From assembly GCA_022606425.2 (NCBI GenBank), contig JAHDVF020000211.1, positions 62,001 to 126,000 of the forward strand: 64,000 nt of DNA, written 5' to 3'. Numbering within the stretch: the stretch's first letter is position 1; each line of letters opens with the position of its first letter. A model generated the notes under the pieces. The model did no database searches. It had not been told where the DNA came from and saw only the letters and a program-made list of their open reading frames with translations. The translations under genes were made by a program, and so were the position numbers. Positions 30,919 through 41,879 of this stretch are shown here, piece by piece. This DNA is from Lepidostoma basale. Lineage: Eukaryota; Arthropoda; Insecta; Trichoptera; Lepidostomatidae.

Positions 30919-31640
30919 GACTCACTAACTAACTAACCATCATGCTGTCTCGCCGAAGAGGTAGGCAGAAAGAATGGAACTTTTCTTTCCTGACATATTT
31001 CTCTTGCTTCCTCAACATTATTACATCGTGTCATGCACGCGCGTCGATTTCTCCGACTCCTCACGTGGCCGAAATTCAATATTTGATTTTATTTTAGATA
31101 AACTTAAGACGTGTAATTCCATAATGAGGAATTTTTATGAATTAAAACACTGTTTTTTCCACTTTTGAGTTTATTTTTCTCTATATGTTTCGAAGGCTTA
31201 CACCTTCATCATTGGGGAACGATATAAACTTTTAATCAGTTTGAAGATAAAGTTTATATCGTTCTCCCGATGATGACGATGTATCCCTTGGAAACATGTC
31301 GAGAAAAATAAACCCAAAAGTGGAAAAAAAAACAGTGTTTTAATTCATAGAAATTCGTCAACATTTGATTTATTTGATTGTGCCACGTTTTCTTCGGTCT
31401 TCCTCTATTTCTGGTTCCATTTACATCGTTAACATATAATTTTTTTACCATTCTTTCCATATGTTCAAGCCATCTTAATGATCCTTTCATAACACCTAAC
31501 AGCATCATTCGCACCGCATTCAGTTCATATATTTTAATTCGAAATTCTATCATACACAGAGCACATTCGTCTAAGAGATCTCATTTCTGCTGCATTTATT
31601 CTACTTTCATCCTTCTTTTGCCAGTTCCATGCTTCGCTTC
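30919..31640 (-). mobile_element. Non-LTR family A copy A13, split by M2
   Basis: 30919-31088 holds the tail and 3' end, 31363-31640 continues upstream (KTWHNQINQM, NGTRNRGRPK, MERM, GSLRW, then SRINA-type codons). The duplication ATTTGATTT lies at both junctions. The frame has several lesions. Confidence 0.88.
31089..31362. mobile_element. M2 fold-back element inserted in family A
   Basis: Two long arms: AATTAAAACACTGTTTTTTCC, GAGTTTATTTTTCTC and CGAAGGCTTACACCTTCATC against GATATAAACTTTATC..; CCGATGATGA, GGAAACATGTCGAGAAAAAT and ACAGTGTTTTAATTC. ATTTGATTT is repeated on both sides. No coding capacity. Confidence 0.88.
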
Positions 31641-32335
31641 AAGGAATATTTGTTATTTATTTAATTGTTATAAATATAATAAGCGTCTGTCAAACGTCTG
31701 ACGAGAGGAGTGTCGTAATCGTTACGTAGATTTCGTCAGAGTTTTTTGTTGGAGTTATTAATTGTTTCCAACGGCGGATCCGGTTCCTCACGTGAGAGGA
31801 GAATCTCCAGCGGACCAGATCCTTGTATCGTCGGATCTTTTTATGGTATACCACTCGAAGCAAAGGTGAGTTTAGGAGCATTCTGTTACATCCTTGTGCG
31901 TTACTCGCTATCAACTTTAACCTCCTCAGACCCGGTGTTCAATTACGAGAACAAAAGTTTGTTTACAAAGTTGCTCATTTAACTGTTATACTATAATAGT
32001 ATTATTTAGTATATTAGTATTAAGTATGAGGATAGTGACGTTAAATTTAAGAAACTTCTACAGACTGCACTGTTCGGTCAGTCATTTCCTAGTGGGCCCT
32101 TGGAGTAATTAATTTTACAAAACCAGGCACTTATAATATAAGTCATCAAAATAATAATAATAAAAATAATAAAATATTTTGTTAATGGCGCGCAATAGAC
32201 TAATCAACTTTTAACAACTCACATCCACGTTAACTTTGAAAGTGCTCTAATTTATTTTAAGCTTGATTCGCTATTATACGTTTCAATAACCAGAATTAGA
32301 TAAGTATGAAAAGATAAGAAATACTTAGAACTTGA
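31641..32335. other. Unassigned, GC-richer block at 31690-31980
   Basis: 31690-31900 is not repeated in the window. It contains CAAAG|GTGAGT (31866), a plausible donor, after a plus frame of about 40 codons. The minus frame (HKKIRRYKDLVRWRF..) is equally open. It could be a host exon or a LINE 5' region; undecided. Confidence 0.3.
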
Positions 32336-32575
32336 TAAAATCAGAATACTTAGAACGATCCTGGGACCCAGACCCGGTGTTGCAGCGGGAACTTGGAGGC
32401 ATAGGACCAACCAAGAGATCTGCAAGATGACCCAGCAGCCCCTTATAACGAGCACCGCAAGAGCCGGAGGCCTATATAAAAATACAATTGGATGCAAAAG
32501 TTCATGCAGACCGAGAGTGCCATGGCTAAATGGAACAATTTGCTGCACTGCATAACATTTAGACAAAACCATATT
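32336..32575 (+). mobile_element. Non-LTR family L, decayed C-terminal piece
   Basis: LRILRTILGPRPGVAAG, WRHRTNQEICKM and ITSTARAGG follow the pattern R.L..ILGP...G.WR.RTN.EI. Broken after RAGGLY. Only copy in the window. Confidence 0.5.
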
Positions 32576-33129
32576 ATTTGTTATGAAATTGAGGAAAAAT
32601 CCACGTCCTGGGACTAAAAATCAAGTATTTTCTCTGTTAAACCTCCACAAATTTTGAATTCTTACAGTGAGTAAATCGTAGATTTATTGAATCAAATAAT
32701 GAATAAGCAAAGTCAAAATATATATTCTTAATACAAAAATCTGTAGTAAATATACTAAATGTCTCATAATATCTACTTCACCGGGAAATGAACTAAAATT
32801 CTATTGATTCAAAAATTCTTTGTTGCAAATATTTATATAAAAATTACAGTATTTAAATATTCACACACGTACCTGCAGTACCTACCTACACACACAATTA
32901 TCCAATTATTTAAAGTTCAAGTATATATTATATATACCTACAAGTTATTAAATATGGTTCAAATCAGAGTTCACCACTCCACAGAAAGGTCAAGATGTCT
33001 TTGCAATGGAGTAAAGTCAATATACTAGTGAAGTTTTTACCTGTTTGCTAAGTGGTTGACTCATCCAAGTAGCCCGCAAATGCCGACTGTCTAAATACGG
33101 TAATTAATCAATACCCCTATTAGACACTA
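32576..33129. other. AT-rich stretch, no gene
   Basis: Nothing recognised. Confidence 0.4.
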
Positions 33130-33400
33130 ACCAAATCAAATTGGCGAACGCTTACCGTCACGTACGGCCACGTCATGCGGCGCCCAGCTGACCATGCTAT
33201 AAGGAGGGTAATGAAAGCGGACCAGCGACCCAGGGGGCGTGTTAGGCCCAAGTTGACATAAATGGGACTCATTCAAAGGACTTTCAAAAGAGATCGGATC
33301 TCACCAGACTCTACCCAGGATAGACAGTCCTAGAGACGCCATACAAGAAGAAGCAACCCCAAGTAAATGGGACAAGGCTAGAAAGAAGAAGATTATTAGT
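33130..33400 (+). mobile_element. Non-LTR family H, C-terminal piece
   Basis: YGHVMRRPADHAIRRVMK, RPRGRVRPKLT and then a stop in place of the Trp that usually follows, continuing MGLIQRTFKRD and an AAGAAGAAG tail. The stop and shifts kill it. Confidence 0.65.
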
Positions 33401-33587
33401 TCATTTATTCAGGAAATTTTGATTTTCTTACGTACCATAAAGACATAAAGCATATTTAAAGATTCACTGCTTTTGTAAATCAGAGATTCAGGACTAAGAG
33501 ATAAATTTTTATGTTCAAGATTTTTATTATTAAATGATGATACTAAAAATCTGTTTCGGGAAATAATTACGATTTAAAAAAAAAAAT

Positions 33588-34003
33588 TAATTAAAACACT
33601 GTTTTTTTCATTTTGAGTTTATTTTTCTCGACATTGTTTCGAAGGCTTGCGCCTTCATCATCGGGAGAACAAACGAATAAAACACCCTCAACTCAATACT
33701 TGCATCTAAAAATCCTTTCAAAATTTAACCCATTGATATGTCTATTGTTATCTCCCTAGTACTAGCCAAGTTAACTAACACATGTTGTATATAATTCTAG
33801 GTTCTTGCACACTCTCAGTTTGTAATAATTATATAAATTCAGAATGATATAAAATGAGTTTATATAGTTCTCCGATGATGAAGGTGGAAGCCTTCGAAAC
33901 ATGCCGAGAAAAATAAACTCAAAAGTAGAAAAAACAGTGTTCTAATTCATAAAAAATCGTCCTTATGGAATTCCACAGTGTTAACGCCTTAAGTTTATCT
34001 AAA
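33588..34003. mobile_element. M2 fold-back element, long copy
   Basis: The left arm (AATTAAAACACTG, TTTTGAGTTTATTTTTCTCG, GAAGGCTTGCGCCTTCATC) and right arm (GTTCTCCGATGATGAAGG, CCTTCGAAACATGCCGAG, AAACAGTGTTCTAATTCATA) enclose about 180 bp of unique spacer. Right end extends to GGAATTCCACAGTGTTAACG and CTTAAGTTTATCTAAAA. Confidence 0.88.
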
Positions 34004-34683
34004 ACGGAAAATAATTGTTTTAAACTACTTCATTTATTATGCCTCAATAAGATTAAACTAGTCCCTAAAATATAAAAATAAAAATAAAAATAGAATTAAA
34101 CACAAAAGAGTTCTTTGTTTAACTGTATTTCTACAAAATCGCATCTCAAATAATTAATAACACCTGGTACTCTTTTTATAGCAGACAGTCGGCTTCAGAT
34201 GTAAACTTATTTGTGTTGGTTAGTCTGTAGCGGACTGGTACAATCCCCGCAATAGGTATTGGGGCTCGGAACCGGACGTCATTAAATTTAATACCAATCG
34301 TTTTTTATTTTCTACACTTCTGGTTAGAAACAGAGAATATCGTGCTTTTTGCGAAATGCAATTATTATAGTTATTAAATCCGTGCTTATTTATCAGACTA
34401 TAAGGTTTTTGCAAATACAAATCATCGAAACATTATAGCAGAGCTTCAGTCATGTTAAATTAATTTGTATGTTTAAATGAAAGGTGCTTTCAGTCATATC
34501 TCTCGTAAATAGTAATGCATCGTCTTTGAAAGAGCAAATGAATATATTTACAAGAAGTCAATGGAACACCGTTTTCTAGTAAACACTACAAATTAAATAT
34601 AATTAATGTAATTAAAGTACCATTCAAACAAAACATATAACATATGTTATATCAATATTCGTAAAAATAATATTAAAATATTA
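34004..34683. other. AT-rich stretch, no gene
   Basis: Nothing recognised; 34230-34300 is a little richer in GC. Confidence 0.4.
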
Positions 34684-34694
34684 AAACAATGTTA

Positions 34695-35206
34695 GGTAAC
34701 TAACTAACCATCACGCCGTCTCCCCGGAGGGGTAGGCAGAAAGAATGGACCCTCTCTCTGTTCTGTCCTGACATGCTTCTCTCGCTTTCTCAATTTTCAT
34801 ACATCTTGTCATGCACGCACGTCGATTTCTCCGACTCCTCGCGTGACCGATATTTAATATTTGATTGATTTGATCGTGCCACGTTTTCCTCGGCCTTCCT
34901 CTATTTCTAGCTCCGTACACGTTGTTTACATTCTTTCATACATACATACCTTCTTCACCATTCTGTCTTCACTCATTCTTTCCATGTGTCCCAATAACAC
35001 TTTCATTCGCACCGCATTCACTTCTTATACCTACTTGCATTTGACACTCTATAATATAGATTTACTACACATTTTTAGAGATCTCATTTCTACTGCATTT
35101 ATTCTACATTCATCATTTTTTTGCCAGTTCCATGCTTCACTTCCATACATAAGAGTCGGCACAAAAACACTATTATGAACTGCCATCTTAGCTTTGAAAA
35201 TTGTCG
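34695..35206 (-). mobile_element. Non-LTR family A, 512-bp copy A14 with exact TSD
   Basis: The 11-bp duplication AAACAATGTTA is at 34684-34694 and 35207-35217. Minus: RNRGRPRKTWHDQINQIL, RACMTRCMKIEKAREACQDR and SILSAYPSGETA, with a lesion-rich upstream part down to KMAVH codons. Confidence 0.95.
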
Positions 35207-35217
35207 AAACAATGTTA

Positions 35218-35955
35218 TTTGAACCAGAACGATGCCGATCGTTTTATGTTTAACTTATGGTACATACAAGTATTTACCGTTTCTTAATAGATGTTGGAAA
35301 ACCCCATAATACATACTTTATATTAGTAAAAGTGCCTTTTTTAAAAGTTGTTTATTATGATTTTTATGTGAATTAAAACAAATGTTTTTTCCACTGTTGA
35401 GTATATTTTTCTCGACATTTTTCGAAGATGTTTAACCTTCATGGTTAATATTACTAAATTTACTTTATTTATATAGAAGTATAGTAGAAGATATTGTATA
35501 TCATAGAATTTAATATCGATAACTTAGTTTATTGTGACATCTGATAACGCCAACATTGGTTAGCGAAACCAAATTCCAAACACAAAATAAATTAAATTTA
35601 CTTTGCCTAACGATGAACGTTGAATACTTTTAAATATTTCTAAATAGTATATTTAACAGTGGAAAAACAGTCATTTAATTACTGTAAAAAATAATAATAT
35701 TGAATTCTGTATTGTTAGAGTCTTAATTTAAAAATTATAGTTTTATTATGGTATATTTTATGATTGTAATGTGTTTCGCCTCGCTACAACATTAATATGT
35801 ACGAGTATGTATTGCTTAGACAAAAACATTTGCTAATATTTCATTTAAAACAAATACAAACTGTTTTCTTCAATTTATGATATTTCAGATACTAAACAAA
35901 AAAAATGGGATATTAATTTTGAAAACTATCCATTAAAACGCGATAACCTAGGTAT
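35218..35955. other. AT-rich, with M2 scrap and a module site
   Basis: 35365-35440 is an M2 left-arm remnant (GTGAATTAAAACAAATG, TTTTTCTCGACA). At 35528-35575 CTGATAACGCC..GGTTAGCGAAACC is a hammerhead-like site. No gene. Confidence 0.5.
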
Positions 35956-36630
35956 CAAATCAATCAAATCAAATCCGTTTATTATCTCAACGGACTATAC
36001 AAACAATATTAATGTTTAAGCCATCTATTGAGTATCTACAAATAAAATATAATATACACAATATAATAACAGAAACGCATAAAAGATACTTCGACATTAG
36101 GAATCCAATCAAATCAGTTTATTAACTCAAAAGACATTACAAACAGCAAAATGTTTAAGGCATCTATTGAGTACAGGTAAAATATTATAAAAAATACAAC
36201 ATAGTACCAGGAAAGCACTAGAGATGGTTCGACATTAGGAAAACAAGTTACTTTCCAAAGTCAAGAGTATTTGTCTCCTGATCGTACCTTCGCTAATATG
36301 AAAGACGTCGATCTCCGAGGAGACCGCGTTCAGCAGACTAATTCCTCTTCCCACCGGTGTCACCAGGTAAAACAATATGTGCTGTCGCTGTCGGAGAAAT
36401 CTATCAGGGACAAAAAGACCAACACCCTCTAGCACGGCCGAGTTCTCGAAATATCCCCTGATTAATTTAAAGAAATGGGTAATGAGATGCCCATCTCTTC
36501 GAAGCAGAAAATAATTGGTTCCAAGCATTCCTAAAAGAAATGCCGTGGGATAGAGCCACGGTTTTGAACAAATACTCTCCAAAATCAATAGTATTTGCTC
36601 TTCCCACCGGTGTCACCAGAGGCATAATTA
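35956..36630 (-). mobile_element. Two tandem family B 3' ends (B5, B6)
   Basis: 35956-36105 is a tail plus 3' UTR only. 36107-36566 repeats tail and 3' UTR and continues into the ORF (LYPTAFLLGMLGTN, LRRDGHLITHFF, SSEIDVFHI). 36567-36625 is a further B scrap (AAATACTCTCCAAAATC, CTCTTCCCACCGGTGTCACC). All in one orientation. Confidence 0.88.
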
Positions 36631-36740
36631 CGAGAATTGGGCACAGAACACCAATGATGTGGTTATTGAACGAAGTGATGGCAGTCTGGAACCACTAGAA
36701 GGAGCCAAGTTCCATCCCGGATAATCGAGCGATTGAGGTG
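36631..36740 (+). mobile_element. Family F-like 3' scrap
   Basis: GTGATGGCAGTCTGGAACC, GGAGCCAAGTTCCATCCCGG matches the end of family F (RWRTVVEETKFHTGM). No tail. Confidence 0.5.
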
Positions 36741-37090
36741 GAACTGTTATATTATTAGGAGTTTGACTTCTAGTGTATGTAGATAAGTTGAACATTTATT
36801 ATAATCATATTTTCCCAACACACTTCACACTATTCAGCTAGATCCGCCCCCGAAGTGGAACACTCAAGCCATTTACAATCCAGTAGCGTACTTTCAAAAT
36901 GGGTTATTTCAATACAATATTTTGAAAGGATATTCATCTTCTTTTACTTCTATGAAATGTTGGAATTAAACTCCTTGAAAATTGTATTTTGGTTTTATAA
37001 CGATTTCATATTAAAGATGTTCATAATCCACACACTCAAAGAACTAAATCTAAAGATGACTTGCCAGACTACAAACTTTAAATACCTACT
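36741..37090. other. No gene recognised
   Basis: The 93-codon frame at 36855-37136 overlaps M1 and has low-complexity composition; not called. Confidence 0.4.
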
Positions 37091-37325
37091 TATTTATTGT
37101 TTCTTGAACAATGATATAAAACTCAATATTAAATAATTAATTCGAATGAGAATGTCTGTTTTATACAAGTTTTCTTATTATATATTTTATGTGAATGAAA
37201 TGTTTTGCCTGTCTAAGGCATTATCAAATATTTTTTGATAATGCCTTAGACATGCGAAACATTTCATTTACATAAAATATAATAAAACTTCTAGAATACA
37301 TAGATTTTATTTTGTATGAATAACT
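37091..37325. mobile_element. M1 fold-back element, complete copy
   Basis: TTATTGTTTCTTGAACAATG, AATTAATTCGAATGAG and TGTCTAAGGCATTATCAAAT face TTTGATAATGCCTTAGACATG, GCGAAACATTTCATT and AATAAAACTTCTAGAA. Stem nearly perfect around the centre at about 37232. Confidence 0.9.
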
Positions 37326-37760
37326 CGTATTTAATTAAATGTTCAAAAACTTTTCGAAACCCTTTTGTATTGAAAAGGATTTTTTATCTTACAAGTGAGC
37401 ATACGAAGTACGTTCTTCTTCTTCTTCGTATCGATGGCAAGCTACTCTTTTATATCTTCAGAATTGTCCATAAAATGGAAGGTAATCTCCAGTTTCTCTT
37501 GCCATTATGGTGGAAGGTTTGACCGACTTTATGTCGTTTTCAGGGGCGCCGGGTGTTATTGTTATAGTAACACCACACGTGGAGTCACCTTTCTTGTCCC
37601 CTATTTCCTTTCGAAGTACCTTAAGACTTTGTTATAGAGAATTTACCAACACACTTATATGAGACAAACAAAAAATCAATATAATATTTGAAAGGATTCA
37701 TTTAAATCCAGCTATTATAATGGTAATCTATTGTTAGTTACAGCTTCAACGTTTTCTTTT
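37326..37760. other. No gene recognised
   Basis: 37500-37620 is unplaced. A CTTCTTCTTCTTCG run (37408) may be a LINE tail on the minus strand without a body. Confidence 0.35.
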
Positions 37761-38070
37761 TGTAGATCTTGCGATCTGTTCAGATAGGATGTCAATTTTG
37801 GTCCAAAGAATTCCATTATTCTCTCCATCTCTTTGGTGGTCGTCTTGGTAATCGCTATACCTCTGGAGTCTCGTGCATCACGATCTTGGGAATCCTCGCT
37901 GGGTTCATCCTATCGACGTTGTTCCTCCAGAATCGTCCTCTCTGCCTGCCTGTTCTAAGGAGATGTTTCGTACTGCCAGTGTCAGCTCTTGCTTCTATTC
38001 CGCAAGTCATCGTGGGTCCGATGCATGTTTTATAAATCTTGACTTTGCTTTCCACTAGCATATGCTTGTT
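37761..38070 (-). mobile_element. Non-LTR family M, C-terminal fragment
   Basis: Minus: SKVKIYKTCIGPTMTCGIEA, RADTGSTKHLLRTGRQR, FWRNNVDRMNPARIP, then after a stop PRRPPKRWRE. It is the counterpart of 750-1245 and shares MYKTCI.P. Frame mostly open. Confidence 0.75.
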
Positions 38071-38574
38071 ACATCAAGCCTTCTACTCGTAAAACGAACA
38101 ATTCGGCGATCCTCGAAAACATGACATAGATATACCAAAAATAATTAATTAAAAAATTTCCGTGTAATTGACTACGCAACTGAAAACCATGCCAGGCACT
38201 CTGCATACATTGAACTCTTGTAGAATATACCCAACACTTCTTACTCATTAATACTCGTTATATATTTATAGACATATTTACCTATTTATACAATCACACT
38301 CAATCTATAATAATTTAATGATTATTCAATTCTAACTTGTAGTACCTACTTCTAAACAAATGAATAATGACAGGTCTTAACTTAATATATCACATACTCG
38401 TATTTACGTTATTTTACTCGCTTTTAAGTGATTTAAAAACCGTAATTAAAATTCTGAATTTATGACCTCTATTTCTACCGTTTTCAGTCTAGAATATCTG
38501 GAAATGGTAGTGATTTTATGGGAATAACATGTTTCACCGTGATTTGGTTATATCAAATGTATGGTATTACCAAT
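38071..38574. other. AT-rich, M1 half-arm at the right
   Basis: 38490-38565 (TTTATGGGAATAACATGTTTC, ATATCAAATG) is an M1 arm scrap. The rest is unassigned. Confidence 0.5.
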
Positions 38575-38850
38575 AGAGAAATGTTGTCGAGTGCGAAAGT
38601 TAGGAAGGTCTCATATTTGGGTCATGTGCTAAGGGGAGATACCACTGCCTACGGCTGATAGTCATGACCAAACTAGAGGGAAATAGGCTATATGGTGGGA
38701 AGAAAGCAGTTGACCTGGCTGCGAAATATAAGAGAGTAAAAAGGAATTAACAAAGTTGAGAAACTGTTCCAAGTGGCGCAGGACAGATATGATTTCGCTG
38801 CAGTGATTGCCAACGTTGGGGGGGGGGGGGAGGACCTGGAAAGGCAACAT
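38575..38850 (+). mobile_element. Non-LTR family G, C-terminal fragment
   Basis: GTCTCATATTTGGGTCATGTG, TTGACCTGGCTGCGAAAT, AACTGTTCCAAGTGGCGCAG and GTGATTGCCAACGTTGG match family G's end. A G12 run at 38819-38830 follows. Confidence 0.8.
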
Positions 38851-39127
38851 ACGTCATACTCATTATTAAAATAATGCTTATCAGCTAACCCATGTACCAC
38901 GGGTTCAATCATGGGAACGACACACATCTTTCTTCATCATTCATATCAAAACAAACTGAACATGGTTTGTTTTGTTACACTAGAGAAACTCCGGTTGGTT
39001 ATACAATATAAAAAATACACATATTTAAAAGTTCTTCGTCGGTTGTCATTTATTTTTTAAATACAAATAAAGTCTTGATCTAATTAAGACAAATAAAAAC
39101 GTCCATTTTCTAGAAAAAAAGATTGCT

Positions 39128-39195
39128 GAACCAACTAATAGCAGGCAAGCCAACGTTCGGGCAGGACAACGTCTGTCGGGTCCGCTAGTTTATAA
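39128..39195 (+). mobile_element. Helitron-like 3' end fragment
   Basis: AGCAGGCAAGCCAACGTTCG, GGACAACGTCTGTCGGGTCC and a terminal CTAGT. A hairpin-plus-CTAG end is the Helitron hallmark. The same sequence is inverted at 56700-56795. Confidence 0.65.
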
Positions 39196-39219
39196 TAAAA
39201 AAACTATGAATAAATTCTT

Positions 39220-39585
39220 GAATTCAAGGAAGCGAAGCATGGAACTGGCAGAAGAAGGATGAGAGCAGAATAAATGTGGTAGAGATAGTCCCTAAGACGT
39301 AAATGTGGTAGAATGATATACGACAGAATCTCAAATGCTGATATAAGAAAGGAATGTAGAGCGGAAGAAGGTATTATGAACAAAATTATGAAAGGATCGC
39401 TGCTTTGGTTCGTACTTATGGAGCGTATGGATGAAGGAAGAATGCTTAAGAAAGTATACGTTAATGATGTAATGGAGTACGGAGTCGAGGCAGACGGAGA
39501 AAAACATGGCATGACCAAATTAATCAAATTTTAAATGTTAGTCATGTTAAAAGTCGGAGGAAACGGCGTAATCGTTTGTTTGTAA
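39220..39585 (+). mobile_element. Non-LTR family A, copy A15
   Basis: GSEAWNWQKKDESRIN-type codons (shifted), MIYDRISNADIRKECRAEEG, MNKIMKGSLLWF and MERMDEGRM. This is the subfamily of A8; its 3' end is GGCGTAATCGTTTGTTTG with internal deletion of about 100 bp before it. Confidence 0.88.
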
Positions 39586-39614
39586 TTCATCTGATAAAGT
39601 ACATTATATTAATT

Positions 39615-39965
39615 TTCCTTCACGAGGACCTTAGTGGCAGATTGGCAAGAGCTACGAATGCCACACCGAAGATCCCGGGTTCGATTGCCGGCAATGGCAG
39701 TATGATTGTCGTCTGCCTTTGGTCTGTTGTAGATTCAAATGACAATAAAATGGCGATAGATTAACTACCTCTCACAGGTCATGAGAATCAATATCAAAAA
39801 GTTGTATAGAGTAATTGGGTTCAAATAATCTTTGTTTACAAAAATGTGGAAGGTAACGGGAAACTACCTCATTAAAGACCTAAGTGGCATCCTAAGAACC
39901 AGCAAAAATGTTACACTTAGATGCAAACCAATCCTTTGAATTGACCTACCGAAGCCACGAATTAT
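39615..39965 (+). mobile_element. SINE S2, near full length
   Basis: Head CCTTAGTGGCAGATTGG (A box) and GGGTTCGATTGCC (B box), anticodon-like loop with GCC (GAATGCCACACC), body ACAATAAAATGGCGATAG, AATTGGGTTCAAATAATC, AAGGTAACGGGAAACTACC, and 3' part CCAAGTGGCATCC.. to AACCAATCC. Best full copy. tRNA-Gly(GCC) origin is inferred. Confidence 0.88.
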
Positions 39966-40129
39966 TGTTCATATAATTACTAACGCATTTTAAAACTTTT
40001 AAAATAAATAATTAGCCTATTCTAGAGGAAAACACGTATGTTTCAACTGGTCATCGAAAAAATATAGTCCAATATATAGTTAATCACCATTTTACACAAT
40101 ATGCACGTGAAACAAAATCTTTACTTTTC

Positions 40130-40495
40130 TGGTTTATGATATACTCGTATTATGCATAATCCATATATACGAGTATAAAACAAAATCGTGCAAGTGACAC
40201 CATTTATAACTCAAGAACGGCTGGACCGATTTTGATGAATTTTTATTTTTTGGATTTGTCATTGTCCCGAATAGCAGAATAACTATTAAAACATCGGAAA
40301 AAATCGACCCAATCCCATCCAGCAAATATAATAGTATTACATTCATTTGTATGTAATTAAAATACTTTTCATTGCGAGTTTGCACATTTATTGAACTTAA
40401 TTCATCTTAATAAATAACTGAATTTAATTCATCTAATAAGTTAACACAACTTTTATTAATTCTGAGGCGGTACGAAGTTCGCCGGGTCAGCTAGT
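40130..40495 (+). mobile_element. Non-autonomous Helitron
   Basis: Internal AACGGCTGGACCGATTTTG and 3' end GGCGGTACGAAGTTCGCCGG-GTCAG-CTAGT, where GGCG..CGCC forms the terminal hairpin and CTAG (40491-40494) ends the element. This arrangement is common in lepidopteran Helitrons. No Rep/helicase ORF. The 5' end is approximate. Confidence 0.8.
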
Positions 40496-40945
40496 ATGTA
40501 TAATATTATAAGAAATTACATCCTGTCGGTATAAGCTTTCTTACAAGTGACGCACGTACTGGCCGGGGAATACCCTAAACAGTTGAGTTTCTGTCAAATT
40601 ATAAATGATGCTTTGATAAATGGAAACTTCTGCCTAATGAACGGTTAAGATAAATTGTTTGCGGAAAAAATCATTAATTTAAAACAAAAAAGTATTCAAT
40701 CCCATAAAGCAAATTGTGTGGGAAAACCTACAAATGAATAACAAATTATCATTTTGAATGGTAAGTTTTTTATTAAAGAAATCCATCTAATTTTCCAAGT
40801 AAAAAAACATGTGTTATTCAATAAAAATATACTAAAACACTTAATTTGGGATAGTGAACGGTTTCAATAAGTGTAATTATTTAGGTAGTAACTTATTTTT
40901 TTAACTCACTTCTCAATTTTCCACGAGTATTTTTTATAATTACTT
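40496..40945. other. AT-rich stretch, no gene
   Basis: Nothing recognised. Confidence 0.4.
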
Positions 40946-41324
40946 ACTAACTAACTAACTAACCATCACGCCACCTCCCCGAAGGGGTAGGCATAAAAAT
41001 GGACTGCCACACTTTTCTTTCCTGACATATATCTCTCGCTTCCTCAACATTAATACATCGTGTCATGCACGCGCGTCGATTTCTCTGACTCCTCACACGG
41101 CCGACATTCAATATTTGATTTATTTGATCGTGCCACGTTTTCCTCGGTCTTCCTCTATTTCTGGTTCCATTTACATCATTAACGTATAATTTTTTTTACC
41201 ATTCTTTCTTCATTCATTCTTTCCATATGTCCAAACCATCTTAATGATCCTTTCATTATTTTGTTCATGACACCATCATTCGCACCGCATTCACTTCTTA
41301 TATTTTCATTCGACACTCTATCAT
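40946..41324 (-). mobile_element. Non-LTR family A, copy A26
   Basis: CTAACTAACTAACTAACC tail, ATCACGCCACCTCCCCGAAGG, then complement of RGRPRKTWHDQ, MERMNE, GSLRWFGH and DRVSNENI up to CACTCTATCAT, where it meets a perfect hairpin. Confidence 0.92.
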
Positions 41325-41392
41325 GTTAATTTACTTGTTATAATATTACATACCTGTAAACATGTATGTAATATTATAACAAGTAAATTAAC
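41325..41392. repeat. Perfect hairpin, 29-bp arms
   Basis: GTTAATTTACTTGTTATAAT..CATAC (41325-41353) is exactly complementary to 41364-41392, with loop CTGTAAACAT. It sits between the 5' end of one family A copy and the tail of another (41393-41440). Confidence 0.95.
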
Positions 41393-41440
41393 TATCTAAC
41401 TTACTAACTAACTATCACGCCGTCTCCTCGGAGGGGTATG
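41393..41440 (-). mobile_element. Family A 3' tip
   Basis: TATCTAACTTACTAACTAAC and ATCACGCCGTCTCCTCGGAGG only, followed by unrelated AT-rich sequence. An extreme 5' truncation. Confidence 0.8.
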
Positions 41441-41639
41441 TAGGTAATATTATTTACATAACAAGTATGTTATATTATTTGTGGATATTAATAGTATCGT
41501 GTGTACGTATTATAGTTAAAATATATAGTATTTTATATTCAAATGCGTACTTTATTTACGACTTATAATGTAGTACATTAACATATTGTATGTTGTCATA
41601 ATGTTGACAGCATAAAGTCATCGCTTTTTTGGGAGCGAA

Positions 41640-41810
41640 TGGTAACGCGTTTGGTATTTGGCAGATAGAAAGCAATCCAAACATTTCGCGGATCGCTTCT
41701 GATTGCACACGCAAACAGCTCGGGCGGGATCTGAACCCGGAACTGCGGACACGTGCTCGGCCAAAGGCGCTCGCAATCAGTCGGAGCCCTCATTCAAAGA
41801 ACTGTATCGC
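41640..41810 (-). mobile_element. tRNA-like SINE S4
   Basis: On the minus strand TTTGGCCGAGCACGTG (A box) and GGTTCAGATCCCGCC (B box) stand at tRNA spacing. Embedded in a GC-richer block unlike the flanks. Only copy here, so tRNA pseudogene is the alternative. Confidence 0.5.
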
Positions 41811-41879
41811 AAACAAAGGCGTTAACCAAGCATCTCGCTGGCAATGGAGGGAAATACTAACTAACTAACTCCAACATAT

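Noticed and set aside
36855..37136. 93-codon plus-strand frame
   Set aside because: Runs into the M1 palindrome and is rich in F, Y, I and K codons typical of random AT-rich frames.
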